Assembly (NCBI RefSeq): GCF_013375935.1
Contig: NZ_CP056117.1
Coordinates: forward strand, 3,410,001 to 3,474,000
Source of the DNA: Enterobacter cloacae
GTDB lineage: Bacteria; Pseudomonadota; Gammaproteobacteria; Enterobacterales; Enterobacteriaceae
Direction of reading: 5' to 3'
DNA length: 64,000 nt
Under the pieces are notes generated by a model. That model was not told the DNA's origin, ran no database searches, and saw only the letters and a program-made list of their open reading frames with translations. How positions within the stretch are numbered: position 1 is the first letter of the stretch; each line of letters starts with the position of its first letter. This document shows positions 8,671-16,747 of the stretch, piece after piece. Position numbers and translations under genes: made by a program.

Positions 8671-9150
8671 TCATGCACAACAACGATCGTTCCATGAGTC
8701 ACGATAAATAATATTACCTTCCGTATACTTCCAGGTAATCGCTTCATAACGCAGTTCGAGCGTTTCAAGGTGAGTACTGCTTATACCTTTTGGAGACAGG
8801 TACGGTGCAACTGTTGTGAACTTGACGTTTTCCAGAATGATATTGAAATACTCTGCCTCAATGCCTGATTCCAGAATACGGTACATTTTAATCGTCGCCT
8901 TCTTCATGGTTCGGCCTTCACAGACAGCGCGGTACAAAAGTGGTGTTGTTTGATCAAACTCCTTCACTATTGTGATAGGGCGATGGACACGCGTGCCTGT
9001 CAGTTTTCCCCAGCTTGGATCTACTGGGATAGTGACGCCGTGAGAGAACGATTTTAACTCGATAGACCCCAGTCGAAGTGGCATAAGGCAACTGCCAACA
9101 ATCGGCGAACCATTTTCATCTTCAAGCCATAAGTGTGCGGGTGTAGACAT
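8671..9150 (-). CDS. hcp: Hcp family type VI secretion tube protein (orphan)
   Basis: Forms the hexameric inner tube that is expelled by the type VI secretion system and can carry effectors in its lumen. The 159-residue product matches the Hcp1 family. It starts MSTPAHLWLEDENGSPIVGS, has KLTGTRVHRPITIVKEFD (about residue 50), MKKATIKMYRI, EAEYFNIILENVKF and the C-terminal block ETLELRYEAITWKYTEGNII. The start has AAGGA upstream. No other T6SS core gene is in the window, so this is an orphan hcp. It is the last gene of a small AT-rich unit whose first element is a second, truncated hcp. Confidence 0.9.
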   Translation of the reverse strand: MSTPAHLWLEDENGSPIVGSCLMPLRLGSIELKSFSHGVTIPVDPSWGKLTGTRVHRPITIVKEFDQTTPLLYRAVCEGRTMKKATIKMYRILESGIEAEYFNIILENVKFTTVAPYLSPKGISSTHLETLELRYEAITWKYTEGNIIYRDSWNDRCCA

Positions 9151-9184
9151 AATATTTCCTTATAAATAAGATAGCCTTTGATGG

Positions 9185-9379
9185 CTACCATTTGACATAT
9201 CGATAAAAGACAACGATCACGAAAATGCAGAATATGGGAACAGGCCATATCGGTCCATCTGGGAAAAATTGGAAAAATACAACTGCAAATGCAAGTGTCA
9301 ATAAGGCAGGGCCGTACATCGATATCAATGACCTGAATATCCGCCTGAAAACCCGTTTAATAAGAATCATCATGTTCAT
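9185..9379 (-). CDS. Small membrane protein, candidate immunity protein
   Basis: A 64-residue protein with basic N-terminus (ILIKRVFRRIFRS) and two hydrophobic segments (about residues 20-37 and 43-60) split by a Pro-rich turn (FFPDGPIWPVP). The start ATG at 9379 overlaps the stop of the preceding cargo gene in a TGATG arrangement, so the two are translationally coupled. hcp follows 34 bases later. I do not recognise the family. Tight coupling to a putative effector and membrane location fit an immunity protein against a membrane-active toxin, but this is inference from context. Confidence 0.5.
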   Translation of the reverse strand: MNMMILIKRVFRRIFRSLISMYGPALLTLAFAVVFFQFFPDGPIWPVPIFCIFVIVVFYRYVKW

Positions 9380-10068
9380 CAAATCAGCCTTCTGATGATA
9401 TCTGCAATTTCATCTTCCGACCCCCATTGTGCTTTAAACGCCCCAGCTCGTTCAAACAATGGTTCTATCAGGAAGTACATCATTTCCAATTCTTGTGCAT
9501 ATAACGCCGAGTAGTAGTCTGGGTAGGTTATATGAAGGCGACTGGCGCTATCTGCCGCTTTCTGCACAACGCCATTTATGCCAATAATCCCAACAAATCC
9601 GCCTGCACTTCGTCCTGTCAGTACACTAAGTTCAAGACTTAAACTCATGCCCGCGGCAACAAATGAAGCTGTTGCTAAAGCAAATCCTGCGTTTGTAAGT
9701 GAACTTGCGGCAATATGAATATTTACTGCCATTAGCAAATGTTTGATATGCTCTAGCTGATCGGAAGTTTTGTGCCGGAATACTTCTTCAAAATAGATTT
9801 TGAGCATTTCATACACAACATCTGTATGCCATATAATATGATAAACCCCTTTGGTAAATCGGATGTCTTCGGACTTTTGTTTCTGGCATACGTCCTGATA
9901 TTCATCTGTAAAGCATGACGTATAATAGAGTGCGCGCGTTGCACCGGCGCCGATCGTTTCAATCTGATTTGTTAAGGCTTTTCCTACGCCTGTAAATGCA
10001 TGGTCGAGTTTTAATGCAAGGATGTTATTCGCCTGCAAATAACGTATTACTTCATTGCTGTAGTACAT
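9379..10068 (-). CDS. Unknown protein in an hcp-linked cargo position, candidate type VI effector
   Basis: A 229-residue protein that I do not recognise. The N-terminal half is mixed alpha-helical. Residues about 108-170 form a long, glycine/alanine-rich hydrophobic stretch (for example AASSLTNAGFALATASFVAA and GRSAGGFVGIIGINGVV) that could form two membrane-inserting hairpins. The C-terminus is amphipathic and acidic. AAGGAG precedes the ATG. It lies between an hcp fragment and an intact hcp and is coupled to a tiny membrane protein. In T6SS biology such a position usually holds an effector with its immunity gene, and the hydrophobic core would fit a membrane-depolarising toxin. No catalytic motif was seen. 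Confidence 0.5.
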   Translation of the reverse strand: MYYSNEVIRYLQANNILALKLDHAFTGVGKALTNQIETIGAGATRALYYTSCFTDEYQDVCQKQKSEDIRFTKGVYHIIWHTDVVYEMLKIYFEEVFRHKTSDQLEHIKHLLMAVNIHIAASSLTNAGFALATASFVAAGMSLSLELSVLTGRSAGGFVGIIGINGVVQKAADSASRLHITYPDYYSALYAQELEMMYFLIEPLFERAGAFKAQWGSEDEIADIIRRLI

Positions 10069-10166
10069 AACAACTCCTTGCTTCCCTCGCGATTTTGCAC
10101 ATAAAGAGTGCTTTTTATGTCTGCGCTTCCTTCACCTTTCAGCCAACAGTATCCCTTGATTGTCAT
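10047..10166 (-). pseudogene. N-terminal hcp fragment upstream of the cargo gene
   Basis: A 39-codon ORF from ATG 10166 to TAA 10047. Its first 33 residues align with the Hcp N-terminus: WLKGEGSADIK and VQNREGSKELL correspond to WLKDDGGADIK and VQDREGSIEVV of typical enteric Hcp. Homology ends about where the ribosome site of the cargo gene begins, and the frame overlaps that gene by 22 bases. It is the remains of a second hcp copy whose body has been lost, and it differs in sequence from the intact hcp at 8671-9150. Confidence 0.7.
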
Positions 10167-10363
10167 TTCAAAACGCCTTTTATGCGTATTGCAAAACGTT
10201 ACTAAACGCTTAAAAAAAACAGTTTATTAGGCAAAAAGTGTTATGCGTAATTTTTATATTTCACTGGGGTATGAATTATTGCTGGAGTATTAATTTTTTA
10301 AATAAAGGGGGAGGGGAAATGCCGAAGTAGCGGGAAGAGAATTAAGGGTAGACGGTGTTCGCT
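10167..10363. other. AT-rich upstream region of the hcp islet
   Basis: About 200 AT-rich bases containing an A8-type run and TTATGCGTAATTTTTATA. It probably holds the islet promoter, but no single convincing -35/-10 pair could be fixed. Confidence 0.35.
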
Positions 10364-10390
10364 TTCCCTCTCCCTTTTGAGGAGAGGGAA
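10364..10390 (-). terminator. Perfect hairpin downstream of maeA
   Basis: TTCCCTCTCC and GGAGAGGGAA form a 10-bp perfect stem with a 7-base loop, 16 bases after the maeA stop. There is no U-run, so it may be a Rho-assisted end or a small mobile palindrome. Confidence 0.5.
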
Positions 10391-10406
10391 CGGTCGGAAC
10401 GCAGAG

Positions 10407-12104
10407 TTAAATCGAAGTACGACGATAGCTGCGGTATTCCGGCATCCAGAAGTTATCGTCGATGGCCTGCTGCAGCGCGTCGGCCGAGGTTTTCACCGCA
10501 ACTCCCTGCTGCTGCGCCATTTTGCCCACCGCGAACGCGATGGCGCGGGACACCTTGTGAATGTCCTTAAGCTCAGGCAGCACCAGTCCTTCACCGTTGT
10601 TCACCAGCGGAGAGTGGCCAGCCAGCGTTTCGCTTGCTGACATCAGCATTTCGTCGGTGATGCGGGACGCGCCGGAAGCGATAACCCCCAGACCAATTCC
10701 CGGGAAGATGTAGGAGTTGTTGCACTGGGCGATAGGGTACAGCTTGTCCTTCCACACTACCGGATCAAACGGACTGCCGGTGGCGACCAGCGCGTTGCCT
10801 TCGGTCCAGGCGATGATGTCCTGCGGCGTGGCTTCCACGCGTGACGTCGGGTTCGACAGCGGCATCACGATTGGTCGCTCGCAGTGCTTGTGCATCTCGC
10901 GAATGATCTCTTCCGTGAAGAGACCGGTCTGCCCGGATACGCCGATCAAAATATCCGGCTTCACGTTGCGCACCACGTCCAGCAGTGAGAGCACTTCGTT
11001 ATCGGTATCCCAGTTCTTCAGGTTCTCGCGCTTCTGCACCAGCTTGGTCTGGAACGGCAGCAGGTTCGGCATACCGTCGGTCAGCAGGCCGAAACGGTCA
11101 ACCATAAAGACGCGGGAGCGGGCCAGCTCTTCACTCAGCCCTTCGCGCTGGGTCTGGGCAATAATTTGTTCGGCGATGCCGCACCCGGCGGAGCCGGCGC
11201 CAAGGAAGACAATTTTCTGATAGCTGAGCTGGCTGCCTGCCGCGCGGCTCGCGGCGATCAGCGTACCGACGGTTACCGCCGCAGTGCCCTGAATATCGTC
11301 GTTGAACGAGCAAATCTCATCGCGGTAGCGGTTCAACAGCGGCATGGCGTTTTTCTGCGCGAAGTCTTCAAACTGGAGCAGCACGTCCGGCCAGCGGTGC
11401 TTCACGGCCTGAATAAAATCATCAACAAACTGATAGTACTCGTCGTCGGTAACGCGCGGATGGCGCCAGCCCATGTACAGCGGATCGTTCAGCAGCTGCT
11501 GGTTGTTGGTTCCCACGTCCAGCACCACCGGCAGGGTGTATGCCGGGCTGATGCCGCCGCAGGCGGTGTACAGGGAGAGCTTACCGATAGGAATACCCAT
11601 CCCGCCAATGCCCTGGTCGCCGAGGCCCAGAATACGTTCGCCGTCGGTCACCACGATCACCTTGATGTTGTGGTTAGGCACGTTTTGCAGGATGTCGTCC
11701 ATGTTGTGACGGTTCTGGTAAGAGATGAACACGCCGCGGGAGCGGCGGTAGATTTCAGAGAAACGTTCACACGCCGCGCCGACCGTTGGGGTGTAAATGA
11801 CGGGCATCATCTCTTCGAGATGGTTCTGCACCAGGCGGTAGAAGAGGGTTTCGTTGGTGTCCTGGATATTTCGCAGGTAGATGTGCTTATCAATTTCGGT
11901 TTTGAAGCCCTGATACTGGATCCAGGCACGTTCTGCCTGTTCTTCGATGGTTTCAACCACTTCTGGCAGCAGGCCCAGCAGGTTAAAGCTGCTGCGCTCT
12001 TCCATGCTGAAGGCGCTGCCTTTGTTCAGAAGCGGAAACTCCAGTAAAACCGGACCGGCGTAAGGAATATAAAGGGAACGATGTTTTTTCAGTTTGTTGT
12101 CCAT
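10407..12104 (-). CDS. maeA: NAD-dependent malic enzyme
   Basis: Oxidatively decarboxylates malate to pyruvate with NAD+, linking the TCA cycle to pyruvate in the cytoplasm. The 565-residue product is nearly identical to E. coli MaeA (SfcA), with conserved blocks such as [20 protein letters not shown], the metal/malate site around [16 protein letters not shown] and DDIQGTAAV, and the NAD site [13 protein letters not shown]. The ATG at 12104 was preferred over a GTG at 12113, because it gives the family length and leaves AAAGAG as ribosome site. The gene order adhP - maeA - sra - bdm is that of E. coli. Confidence 0.96.
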   Translation of the reverse strand: MDNKLKKHRSLYIPYAGPVLLEFPLLNKGSAFSMEERSSFNLLGLLPEVVETIEEQAERAWIQYQGFKTEIDKHIYLRNIQDTNETLFYRLVQNHLEEMMPVIYTPTVGAACERFSEIYRRSRGVFISYQNRHNMDDILQNVPNHNIKVIVVTDGERILGLGDQGIGGMGIPIGKLSLYTACGGISPAYTLPVVLDVGTNNQQLLNDPLYMGWRHPRVTDDEYYQFVDDFIQAVKHRWPDVLLQFEDFAQKNAMPLLNRYRDEICSFNDDIQGTAAVTVGTLIAASRAAGSQLSYQKIVFLGAGSAGCGIAEQIIAQTQREGLSEELARSRVFMVDRFGLLTDGMPNLLPFQTKLVQKRENLKNWDTDNEVLSLLDVVRNVKPDILIGVSGQTGLFTEEIIREMHKHCERPIVMPLSNPTSRVEATPQDIIAWTEGNALVATGSPFDPVVWKDKLYPIAQCNNSYIFPGIGLGVIASGASRITDEMLMSASETLAGHSPLVNNGEGLVLPELKDIHKVSRAIAFAVGKMAQQQGVAVKTSADALQQAIDDNFWMPEYRSYRRTSI

Positions 12105-12227
12105 GTCACTCACTCTTTTTAAGAAGAACCGTCCCTGACACTGCTGTTTGTCATCTTTCTGGCGTGCGCTGCGGGCTGCGGTCGGGGGGTATTATAAAGG
12201 AGCTAAATGTTAATTACCGCAACACAT

Positions 12228-12260
12228 AAACAAAAACACCACCGGGATTACCGATGGTGT
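12228..12260 (-). terminator. Intrinsic terminator after sra
   Basis: On the minus strand ACACCATCGG and CCGGTGGTGT form a 10-bp stem (one G-T pair) with a 5-base loop, followed by TTTTTGTTT. It separates the bdm-sra transcript from maeA. Confidence 0.85.
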
Positions 12261-12280
12261 CGTGAATGTCGTGCCGGAAC

Positions 12281-12418
12281 TTACTTGCCGGTCTGGCGTT
12301 TCCTGCCGGTGGTGTGGGTCACCTGCGTTTCGCTACCCCCTTCAATAACCACCTTGCGCTGGTTAGAGAGTTTGTAGTTCAGTCCCAGAAGATGGCGTGC
12401 CTGACGGTTCGATTTCAT
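12281..12418 (-). CDS. sra: Stationary-phase ribosome-associated protein S22 (Sra)
   Basis: Small basic protein bound to the 30S subunit, abundant in stationary phase. The 45-codon ORF starts [20 protein letters not shown] and ends TGRKRQTGK. It matches E. coli Sra/RpsV, which also has 45 residues. AGGAG lies just upstream of the ATG. It was found by reading the bdm-maeA gap. It lies downstream of bdm on the same strand, as in E. coli, where the two are cotranscribed, and a strong terminator follows. Confidence 0.92.
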   Translation of the reverse strand: MKSNRQARHLLGLNYKLSNQRKVVIEGGSETQVTHTTGRKRQTGK

Positions 12419-12513
12419 GTTAACTCCTCAATCCTGTTGATAGTTTTAAGGACAAGTTTGCTTCCGCAAACGAAATGTAACCCCTTAGGTTGCAGATCCA
12501 GCTTAGCAGGTTT

Positions 12514-12729
12514 TTACAAAGGTGCCCTTTGCCCGCTGACAACGTAGTTAATGGTTTGCTGGTAGATGTCACTGAGGATGTCATTGTCCGTGGCTTCCAC
12601 CCACCTGGTCAGTTCCATCAAAATGTCATCTTCAGTTACAACACCGTGCTCGGCGTGAAGACCCTGTGCAATCGCGTTAACGAGTTCAGGTTGTGCTGCT
12701 GTGGTATGTGCCGGGTAATAAGTAAACAT
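12514..12729 (-). CDS. bdm: Biofilm-dependent modulation protein
   Basis: A 71-residue regulatory protein linked in E. coli to flagellar and osmotic-stress (Rcs) control; its mRNA is an RNase III target there. The product MFTYYPAHTTAAQPELV... with VVTEDDILMELTRWVEA and SDIYQQTINYVVSGQ matches E. coli Bdm almost throughout. The ATG at 12729 was chosen because GGAGG precedes it and length equals E. coli Bdm; the frame extends 14 codons further without homology. Confidence 0.93.
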   Translation of the reverse strand: MFTYYPAHTTAAQPELVNAIAQGLHAEHGVVTEDDILMELTRWVEATDNDILSDIYQQTINYVVSGQRAPL

Positions 12730-12870
12730 GCTGCCTCCGTGTCGTTCTCTGTTTAATGTTACGGCGTGCAAAATCTTAATTCACATTCAGAGTGACAAAT
12801 ATTTTTGCCGTTGTGGCTCAGATTCGTCCTGGAAATAAAAATATCACATCCCGTAGCACAGAAATAAAAT

Positions 12871-13392
12871 TTAGGGTTTCCAGCGGCGTAAATTAGTTGT
12901 TTTTTCATAAGGCATTGGGGAAGGCCATGAGATCAATTCCACAATGCTGCCCCATGGCGTTTGACCATAGCAGAAAGCATTCCCTTCACCCTGTTCATCC
13001 GGAAAAGAGAGCGGCTTCGGCTTAGTAAACATCTCACCACCGGCAGCGGTAAATGCCGCTATGGCGTGTTCAAAATCATCAACATAAACAGCAAAATGCT
13101 GCAAGCCGAAGTCGCTGGCGCGGGCGGGCATGCCCTGTTCTGGGCCGTGCATTTCAAAGAGTTCTATACCGGGCCCGTGGGGCATGGCGAGCATGCGGAT
13201 GGCGCGGATTTTTGTGCCGGGGAAGAGCCTTAAGGTGTGTTGCTGGGCAGACTGGTCAATATTATCGGTTTCAGCATCGACAGAGTGATATAAAACCCGC
13301 GCGCCGAAAGCTTGTTCAAAAAATAAGGTGGCTTTTTCAATGTCGGGCACCGTAATACCAATATGGTCGATGCCCCTTACTGACGAATGCAT
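12871..13392 (-). CDS. VOC family (glyoxalase/bleomycin-resistance fold) protein
   Basis: A 173-residue protein with two beta-alpha-beta-beta-beta modules of the vicinal-oxygen-chelate superfamily. These enzymes bind a divalent metal and act on small electrophiles or aromatic diols. Metal-ligand positions are visible as GIDHIGITVPD (His10) and GLQHFAVYVDD (about residue 98), with acidic residues at GPGIELFEMHG and WGSIVELISWP. GGAGA precedes the ATG. The exact substrate cannot be read. Relatives include lactoylglutathione lyases and dioxygenases. Confidence 0.75.
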   Translation of the reverse strand: MHSSVRGIDHIGITVPDIEKATLFFEQAFGARVLYHSVDAETDNIDQSAQQHTLRLFPGTKIRAIRMLAMPHGPGIELFEMHGPEQGMPARASDFGLQHFAVYVDDFEHAIAAFTAAGGEMFTKPKPLSFPDEQGEGNAFCYGQTPWGSIVELISWPSPMPYEKTTNLRRWKP

Positions 13393-13442
13393 ATATATCT
13401 CCTGCTATAAAAAAGTAAATATAGCAGGAGATAATCAGGTTA

Positions 13443-14294
13443 TTACCACTTCATTTCGCCGGTGTTTACTTTGGCGCTCAGCTCCAGCGAGCTCGCTTCA
13501 GCCAGCTCCGGCCACTGTTTTTTCATCGTGCTGATTACGCCAGCTGAATCCTTATGTGAGGTGAGGGCCTGTTCAAACTGCTGAAGATAGCGGCGGGTAA
13601 AGTCGATAGCGCCCGTTCCCGCAGGCGGTGTCCCCAGGTAGTGGCCCGGGATCACGCGCTCTGGCTTAAGCGCCGCCATGTTATCCAGCGTCTGCTGCCA
13701 CTGCTGGCGGCTCGCTTTGGTCTGGGTGTCTGCCGTCCAGACGTGAATGCCCCACGAAACGCCGGTACCGCCAAGGATAGTTTTCGCGGACGGGATCCAG
13801 ACGTACGCCGCGTAGCTTTCAGGCTCTTCAATGTTGACCCGCTCACCGTCAATCATGAAGGTGGTGGACGCAATCACCTGCGGCACGACAAGCCGGGTCG
13901 GCGCGCCGTCTTTCATCTGCGGTCCCCAGAAGGCGAGCTTGGCGTCCTTAGTGGCCCTGATGTGGTCCACCACCTGCTGCGTGGCCACCACTTTGGCGTT
14001 CGGGAAGGCTTTCACCAGCGGCTGCAGGCCGAAGTAGAAATCCGGATCGCCGGAAGTGATAACGATTTTGTTCAGCGTTTTTCCGCTGCGGCGAATTTTC
14101 TCCACCAGCGCCTCGCCGTCCTTTACGCTGAACTGCGCGTCAAACAGTACCGCCTCTTTCGGGCCGGAAACGAGCGTGGAGGAGACGGCAAAAATGCCCT
14201 TTTCCTGCGGGTTATAGGTATCGATGGTTAACGGCGCGGCAAACGCAGCCGGAGCGAAAAGGGTACACAGCATAGCAAGGCGGGCGATCTTCAT
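13443..14294 (-). CDS. Secreted metallo-beta-lactamase-fold protein lacking the HxHxDH motif
   Basis: A 283-residue protein with a clear signal peptide (MKIARLAMLCTLFAPAAFA, cleavage before APLT) and the overall order of an MBL hydrolase (VLFDAQFS, NKIVIT, LGGTGVSWGIHVW, RVIPGHYLG). The position that should read THxHxDHxxG reads TSGDPDFYFG (residues 80-89), so the main zinc-ligand histidines are absent. It is therefore probably not a normal zinc hydrolase; it may bind ligand or use other residues. It is divergent from a LysR gene 111 bases away, which may control it. Confidence 0.75.
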   Translation of the reverse strand: MKIARLAMLCTLFAPAAFAAPLTIDTYNPQEKGIFAVSSTLVSGPKEAVLFDAQFSVKDGEALVEKIRRSGKTLNKIVITSGDPDFYFGLQPLVKAFPNAKVVATQQVVDHIRATKDAKLAFWGPQMKDGAPTRLVVPQVIASTTFMIDGERVNIEEPESYAAYVWIPSAKTILGGTGVSWGIHVWTADTQTKASRQQWQQTLDNMAALKPERVIPGHYLGTPPAGTGAIDFTRRYLQQFEQALTSHKDSAGVISTMKKQWPELAEASSLELSAKVNTGEMKW

Positions 14295-14405
14295 AGTCTT
14301 ATCTCTGTTCTTCAGGAAAGTCTCTATTGTACGGATCTCTGCATTTGCCAGAATTCCTGAAACAGGAGATGCTTAGTTTCATAAATCGAGCAAATGGAGG
14401 TCAGA

Positions 14406-15293
14406 ATGGATCGCGTCATTGCCGCCCAGGTGTACAACCGCATCTGCGAGCTGGGAAGTTTGAGCGCGGCGGCACGGGCTTTGGGGATCTCCCGCCCGAT
14501 GGTTAGCCGCTACCTTGAACAGATGGAAAAGTGGGCCGGCGCGCGGCTGGTAAACCGCTCCACCCGCAAGCTGACGCTGACGGCGGCGGGGGAAAAGGTG
14601 CTCCAGAAAACGCGCACGCTCTCGCAAATTTCCCAGGAAATTGAAGGTCAGTCGGTGAAGGATTCGCCTTCCGGCACGCTGCGTGTCGCCTGCGCGCACT
14701 TCACCGCCATCCAGCTGATCGCCCCGATTCTGCCTGACCTGCTGCAGCGCTATCCGCAGCTGCGCGTTGAGCTGGACGTGAATAATCATCCCGTGAGCCT
14801 GGTGGGGGAGCGGATCGACGTGGCGATCCGCATCACCGATAGCCCCGAGCCGGGCATGATTGCCCGCAGGCTGGGGGAGTGTCGGTCCGTGCTGTGCGCC
14901 TCGCCGCGCTACCTTGCAGCCCGGGGCGTCCCCGGGCGGCTGGAGGATCTGGCGCAGCACAACTGCCTGCACTACAGCTTTTTTGCCGGGCAGTCGTGGC
15001 GTTTTATTTCGCCTGAAGGCGAGACGATTTCGACGGCCGTCAGCGGCAACCTCAGCGCCAGCATCTCGTCCCTGCTGATGGAGGCGGCGATAAACCACTG
15101 CGGCATCGCCATGCTGCCCGAACGTGAGGCCGACGCGGCGCTACGGCAGGGTAGCCTGGTGCCGGTGCTTAGCGCCTATACGCCAAAACCGATCGCTATT
15201 TTTGGCATTTATCAGTCGCGTGACTACCAGCCTGCGGCGCAGCGGGTGTTTCTTGACGCGCTGGCGAACGGCCTTGCGTCGCGATCGGACTAG
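14406..15293 (+). CDS. LysR family transcriptional regulator
   Basis: A 295-residue regulator with an N-terminal winged helix-turn-helix (SLSAAARALGISRPMVSRYL, about residues 18-37) and a periplasmic-binding-like effector domain (from about residue 90: GTLRVACAHFTAIQLIAPIL). The ATG at 14406 follows GGAGG by five bases and was chosen over an ATG at 14394 that overlaps this site. It is divergent from the MBL-fold gene, and a small dyad CCTG-AAA-CAGG sits in the shared region, so local control of that gene is likely. Effector unknown. Confidence 0.85.
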   Translation: MDRVIAAQVYNRICELGSLSAAARALGISRPMVSRYLEQMEKWAGARLVNRSTRKLTLTAAGEKVLQKTRTLSQISQEIEGQSVKDSPSGTLRVACAHFTAIQLIAPILPDLLQRYPQLRVELDVNNHPVSLVGERIDVAIRITDSPEPGMIARRLGECRSVLCASPRYLAARGVPGRLEDLAQHNCLHYSFFAGQSWRFISPEGETISTAVSGNLSASISSLLMEAAINHCGIAMLPEREADAALRQGSLVPVLSAYTPKPIAIFGIYQSRDYQPAAQRVFLDALANGLASRSD

Positions 15294-15312
15294 TCTGTCT
15301 TCCCTGCAAAAC

Positions 15313-15334
15313 GGATTAGGCGTCCTATACTTAA
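15313..15334 (+). promoter_or_regulatory. osmC promoter (RpoS-type -10 and possible RcsB box)
   Basis: CTATACTTAA (15325-15334) is a near-perfect sigma-S -10 region, 29 bases before the osmC ATG. The preceding GATTAGGCGTCCTA has the dyad character of an RcsB box. E. coli osmC is controlled by both RpoS and RcsB, which supports the reading. Confidence 0.6.
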
Positions 15335-15362
15335 CCCTTTGTAAGCCAAAAGGAGAGCAATA

Positions 15363-15791
15363 ATGACGATTCATAAGCACGGTTCAGCACACTGGTCTGG
15401 CGACATTAAGCGCGGGAAAGGCACGGTATCGACGGAAAGCGGCGTCCTTAACCAGCAACCTTACGGCTTTAACACCCGTTTTGAGGGCGAAAAAGGGACA
15501 AACCCGGAAGAGCTGATTGGCGCGGCGCACGCGGCCTGTTTCTCAATGGCGCTATCGCTGATGCTGGGCGAAGCGGGCTATACCGCAGACTCCATTGATA
15601 CCACGGCGGATGTCTCCCTGGATAAAACCGACGGCGGTTTTGCCATCAGCAAGGTCGCGCTACAGAGCAAGGTGACGGTACCGGGTATCGATCCGCAGCA
15701 GTTTGACGGCATCATCCAGAAAGCGAAGACGGGCTGTCCGGTTTCGCAGCTGCTCAAGGCTGAAATCACCCTGGACTATAAGCTCAACTGA
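15363..15791 (+). CDS. osmC: Organic hydroperoxide reductase, osmotically induced
   Basis: Thiol peroxidase that reduces organic hydroperoxides; osmotically and stationary-phase induced in E. coli. The 142-residue product is nearly identical to E. coli OsmC, with redox cysteines Cys59 (GAAHAACFSMAL) and a second Cys in KTGCPVSQ. AGGAGAG precedes the ATG. It is followed by a bidirectional terminator and then the convergent ddp operon, exactly as in E. coli. Confidence 0.96.
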   Translation: MTIHKHGSAHWSGDIKRGKGTVSTESGVLNQQPYGFNTRFEGEKGTNPEELIGAAHAACFSMALSLMLGEAGYTADSIDTTADVSLDKTDGGFAISKVALQSKVTVPGIDPQQFDGIIQKAKTGCPVSQLLKAEITLDYKLN

Positions 15792-15796
15792 CTCGC

Positions 15797-15822
15797 AGCC
15801 GGGCATCCGCCCGGCTCATTTT
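15797..15822. terminator. Bidirectional terminator between osmC and ddpF
   Basis: AGCCGGGC-ATCC-GCCCGGCT forms an 8-bp perfect stem with a 4-base loop, followed by CATTTTA. It lies between two convergent genes. Confidence 0.8.
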
Positions 15823-16747
15823 AACCGTTACGCCAGCAGCGCACGCGCGTGCTCCCCGATGAGGCCAGCAGCGCCTGCGGCTGCTCACATCCCTTCGCCG
15901 CCAGCGGGCAGCGGTCCCGGAAATAGCACCCGACGGGCAGATGACGATTGCCGGGCAGATCGGTCTTTCTGAGCGCCAGCGCTTCATCGAGCGGTTCACC
16001 GGTGCGGGGAACGGAGTCAAGCAGCAGTTGCGTATAGGGATGACGGGGATGGTTCAGCACCCGATCCGCCGTACCCAGCTCCACGATTTGCCCCAGATAC
16101 ATCACCGCCACGCGGTCGCTCATGTGCCGGACCACCGAAACGTTATGCGAGATCAGCACAAACGTCAGGTTTCGCTGCCGTTGCAGGGTGACCAGCAAGT
16201 TGAGGATCTGCGCCTGAACGGAGATATCCAGCGCGCTGGTGGGTTCATCCAGCACGATAATGTCCGGGTTCGAAGAGAGGGCTCGGGCAATGGCGATGCG
16301 CTGGCGCTGTCCGCCGGAAAAGGCGTGCGGGAGGCGGTCAAGGTATTCCGGGCGGATCCCCACCTGCTGCGCCAGCTCCGCGGCCAGCTGGCGACGTTCC
16401 CGCTCGCTGCGCCGCTGCTGGATCCACACCGGTTCGGTGATGATGCGCCAGACGGGAAGCCGCGGATCGAGAGACGAAAGGGGATCCTGAAATACCATCT
16501 GCATGCCGCCCGCCCCGTTCGCGCGCTGGCAGGCCCCGGCGCTCGGTTTGAGCATGCCCATCAGCAGCTGTGCCAGGGTGCTCTTGCCGCAGCCAGATTC
16601 CCCCACAATGCCCAGCGTTTCGCCGCGATGGATCTGCAAATCGAGGCCGTTCAGGGCGTGCACACGTTCCGTCACGCGCCCCAGCCAGTTTTTACGCGCC
16701 GGAAAGTTCACGTGCACGTCATCCAGTTCAAGCAGTATTTCAGACAT
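15821..16747 (-). CDS. ddpF: D-Ala-D-Ala dipeptide ABC transporter, ATPase DdpF
   Basis: Second ATPase of the dipeptide importer of the Opp/Dpp class that takes up D-Ala-D-Ala. The 308-residue product shows Walker A GESGCGKST (about residue 48), signature FSGGQRQRIAIARAL, Walker B IIVLDEPTSALD and the C-terminal oligopeptide-transporter region with its cysteine cluster (VGCYFRDRCPLAAKGCEQP), a probable iron-sulfur site. Its start overlaps the end of ddpD by 8 bases. It ends the ddp operon. Confidence 0.93.
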   Translation of the reverse strand: MSEILLELDDVHVNFPARKNWLGRVTERVHALNGLDLQIHRGETLGIVGESGCGKSTLAQLLMGMLKPSAGACQRANGAGGMQMVFQDPLSSLDPRLPVWRIITEPVWIQQRRSERERRQLAAELAQQVGIRPEYLDRLPHAFSGGQRQRIAIARALSSNPDIIVLDEPTSALDISVQAQILNLLVTLQRQRNLTFVLISHNVSVVRHMSDRVAVMYLGQIVELGTADRVLNHPRHPYTQLLLDSVPRTGEPLDEALALRKTDLPGNRHLPVGCYFRDRCPLAAKGCEQPQALLASSGSTRVRCWRNG

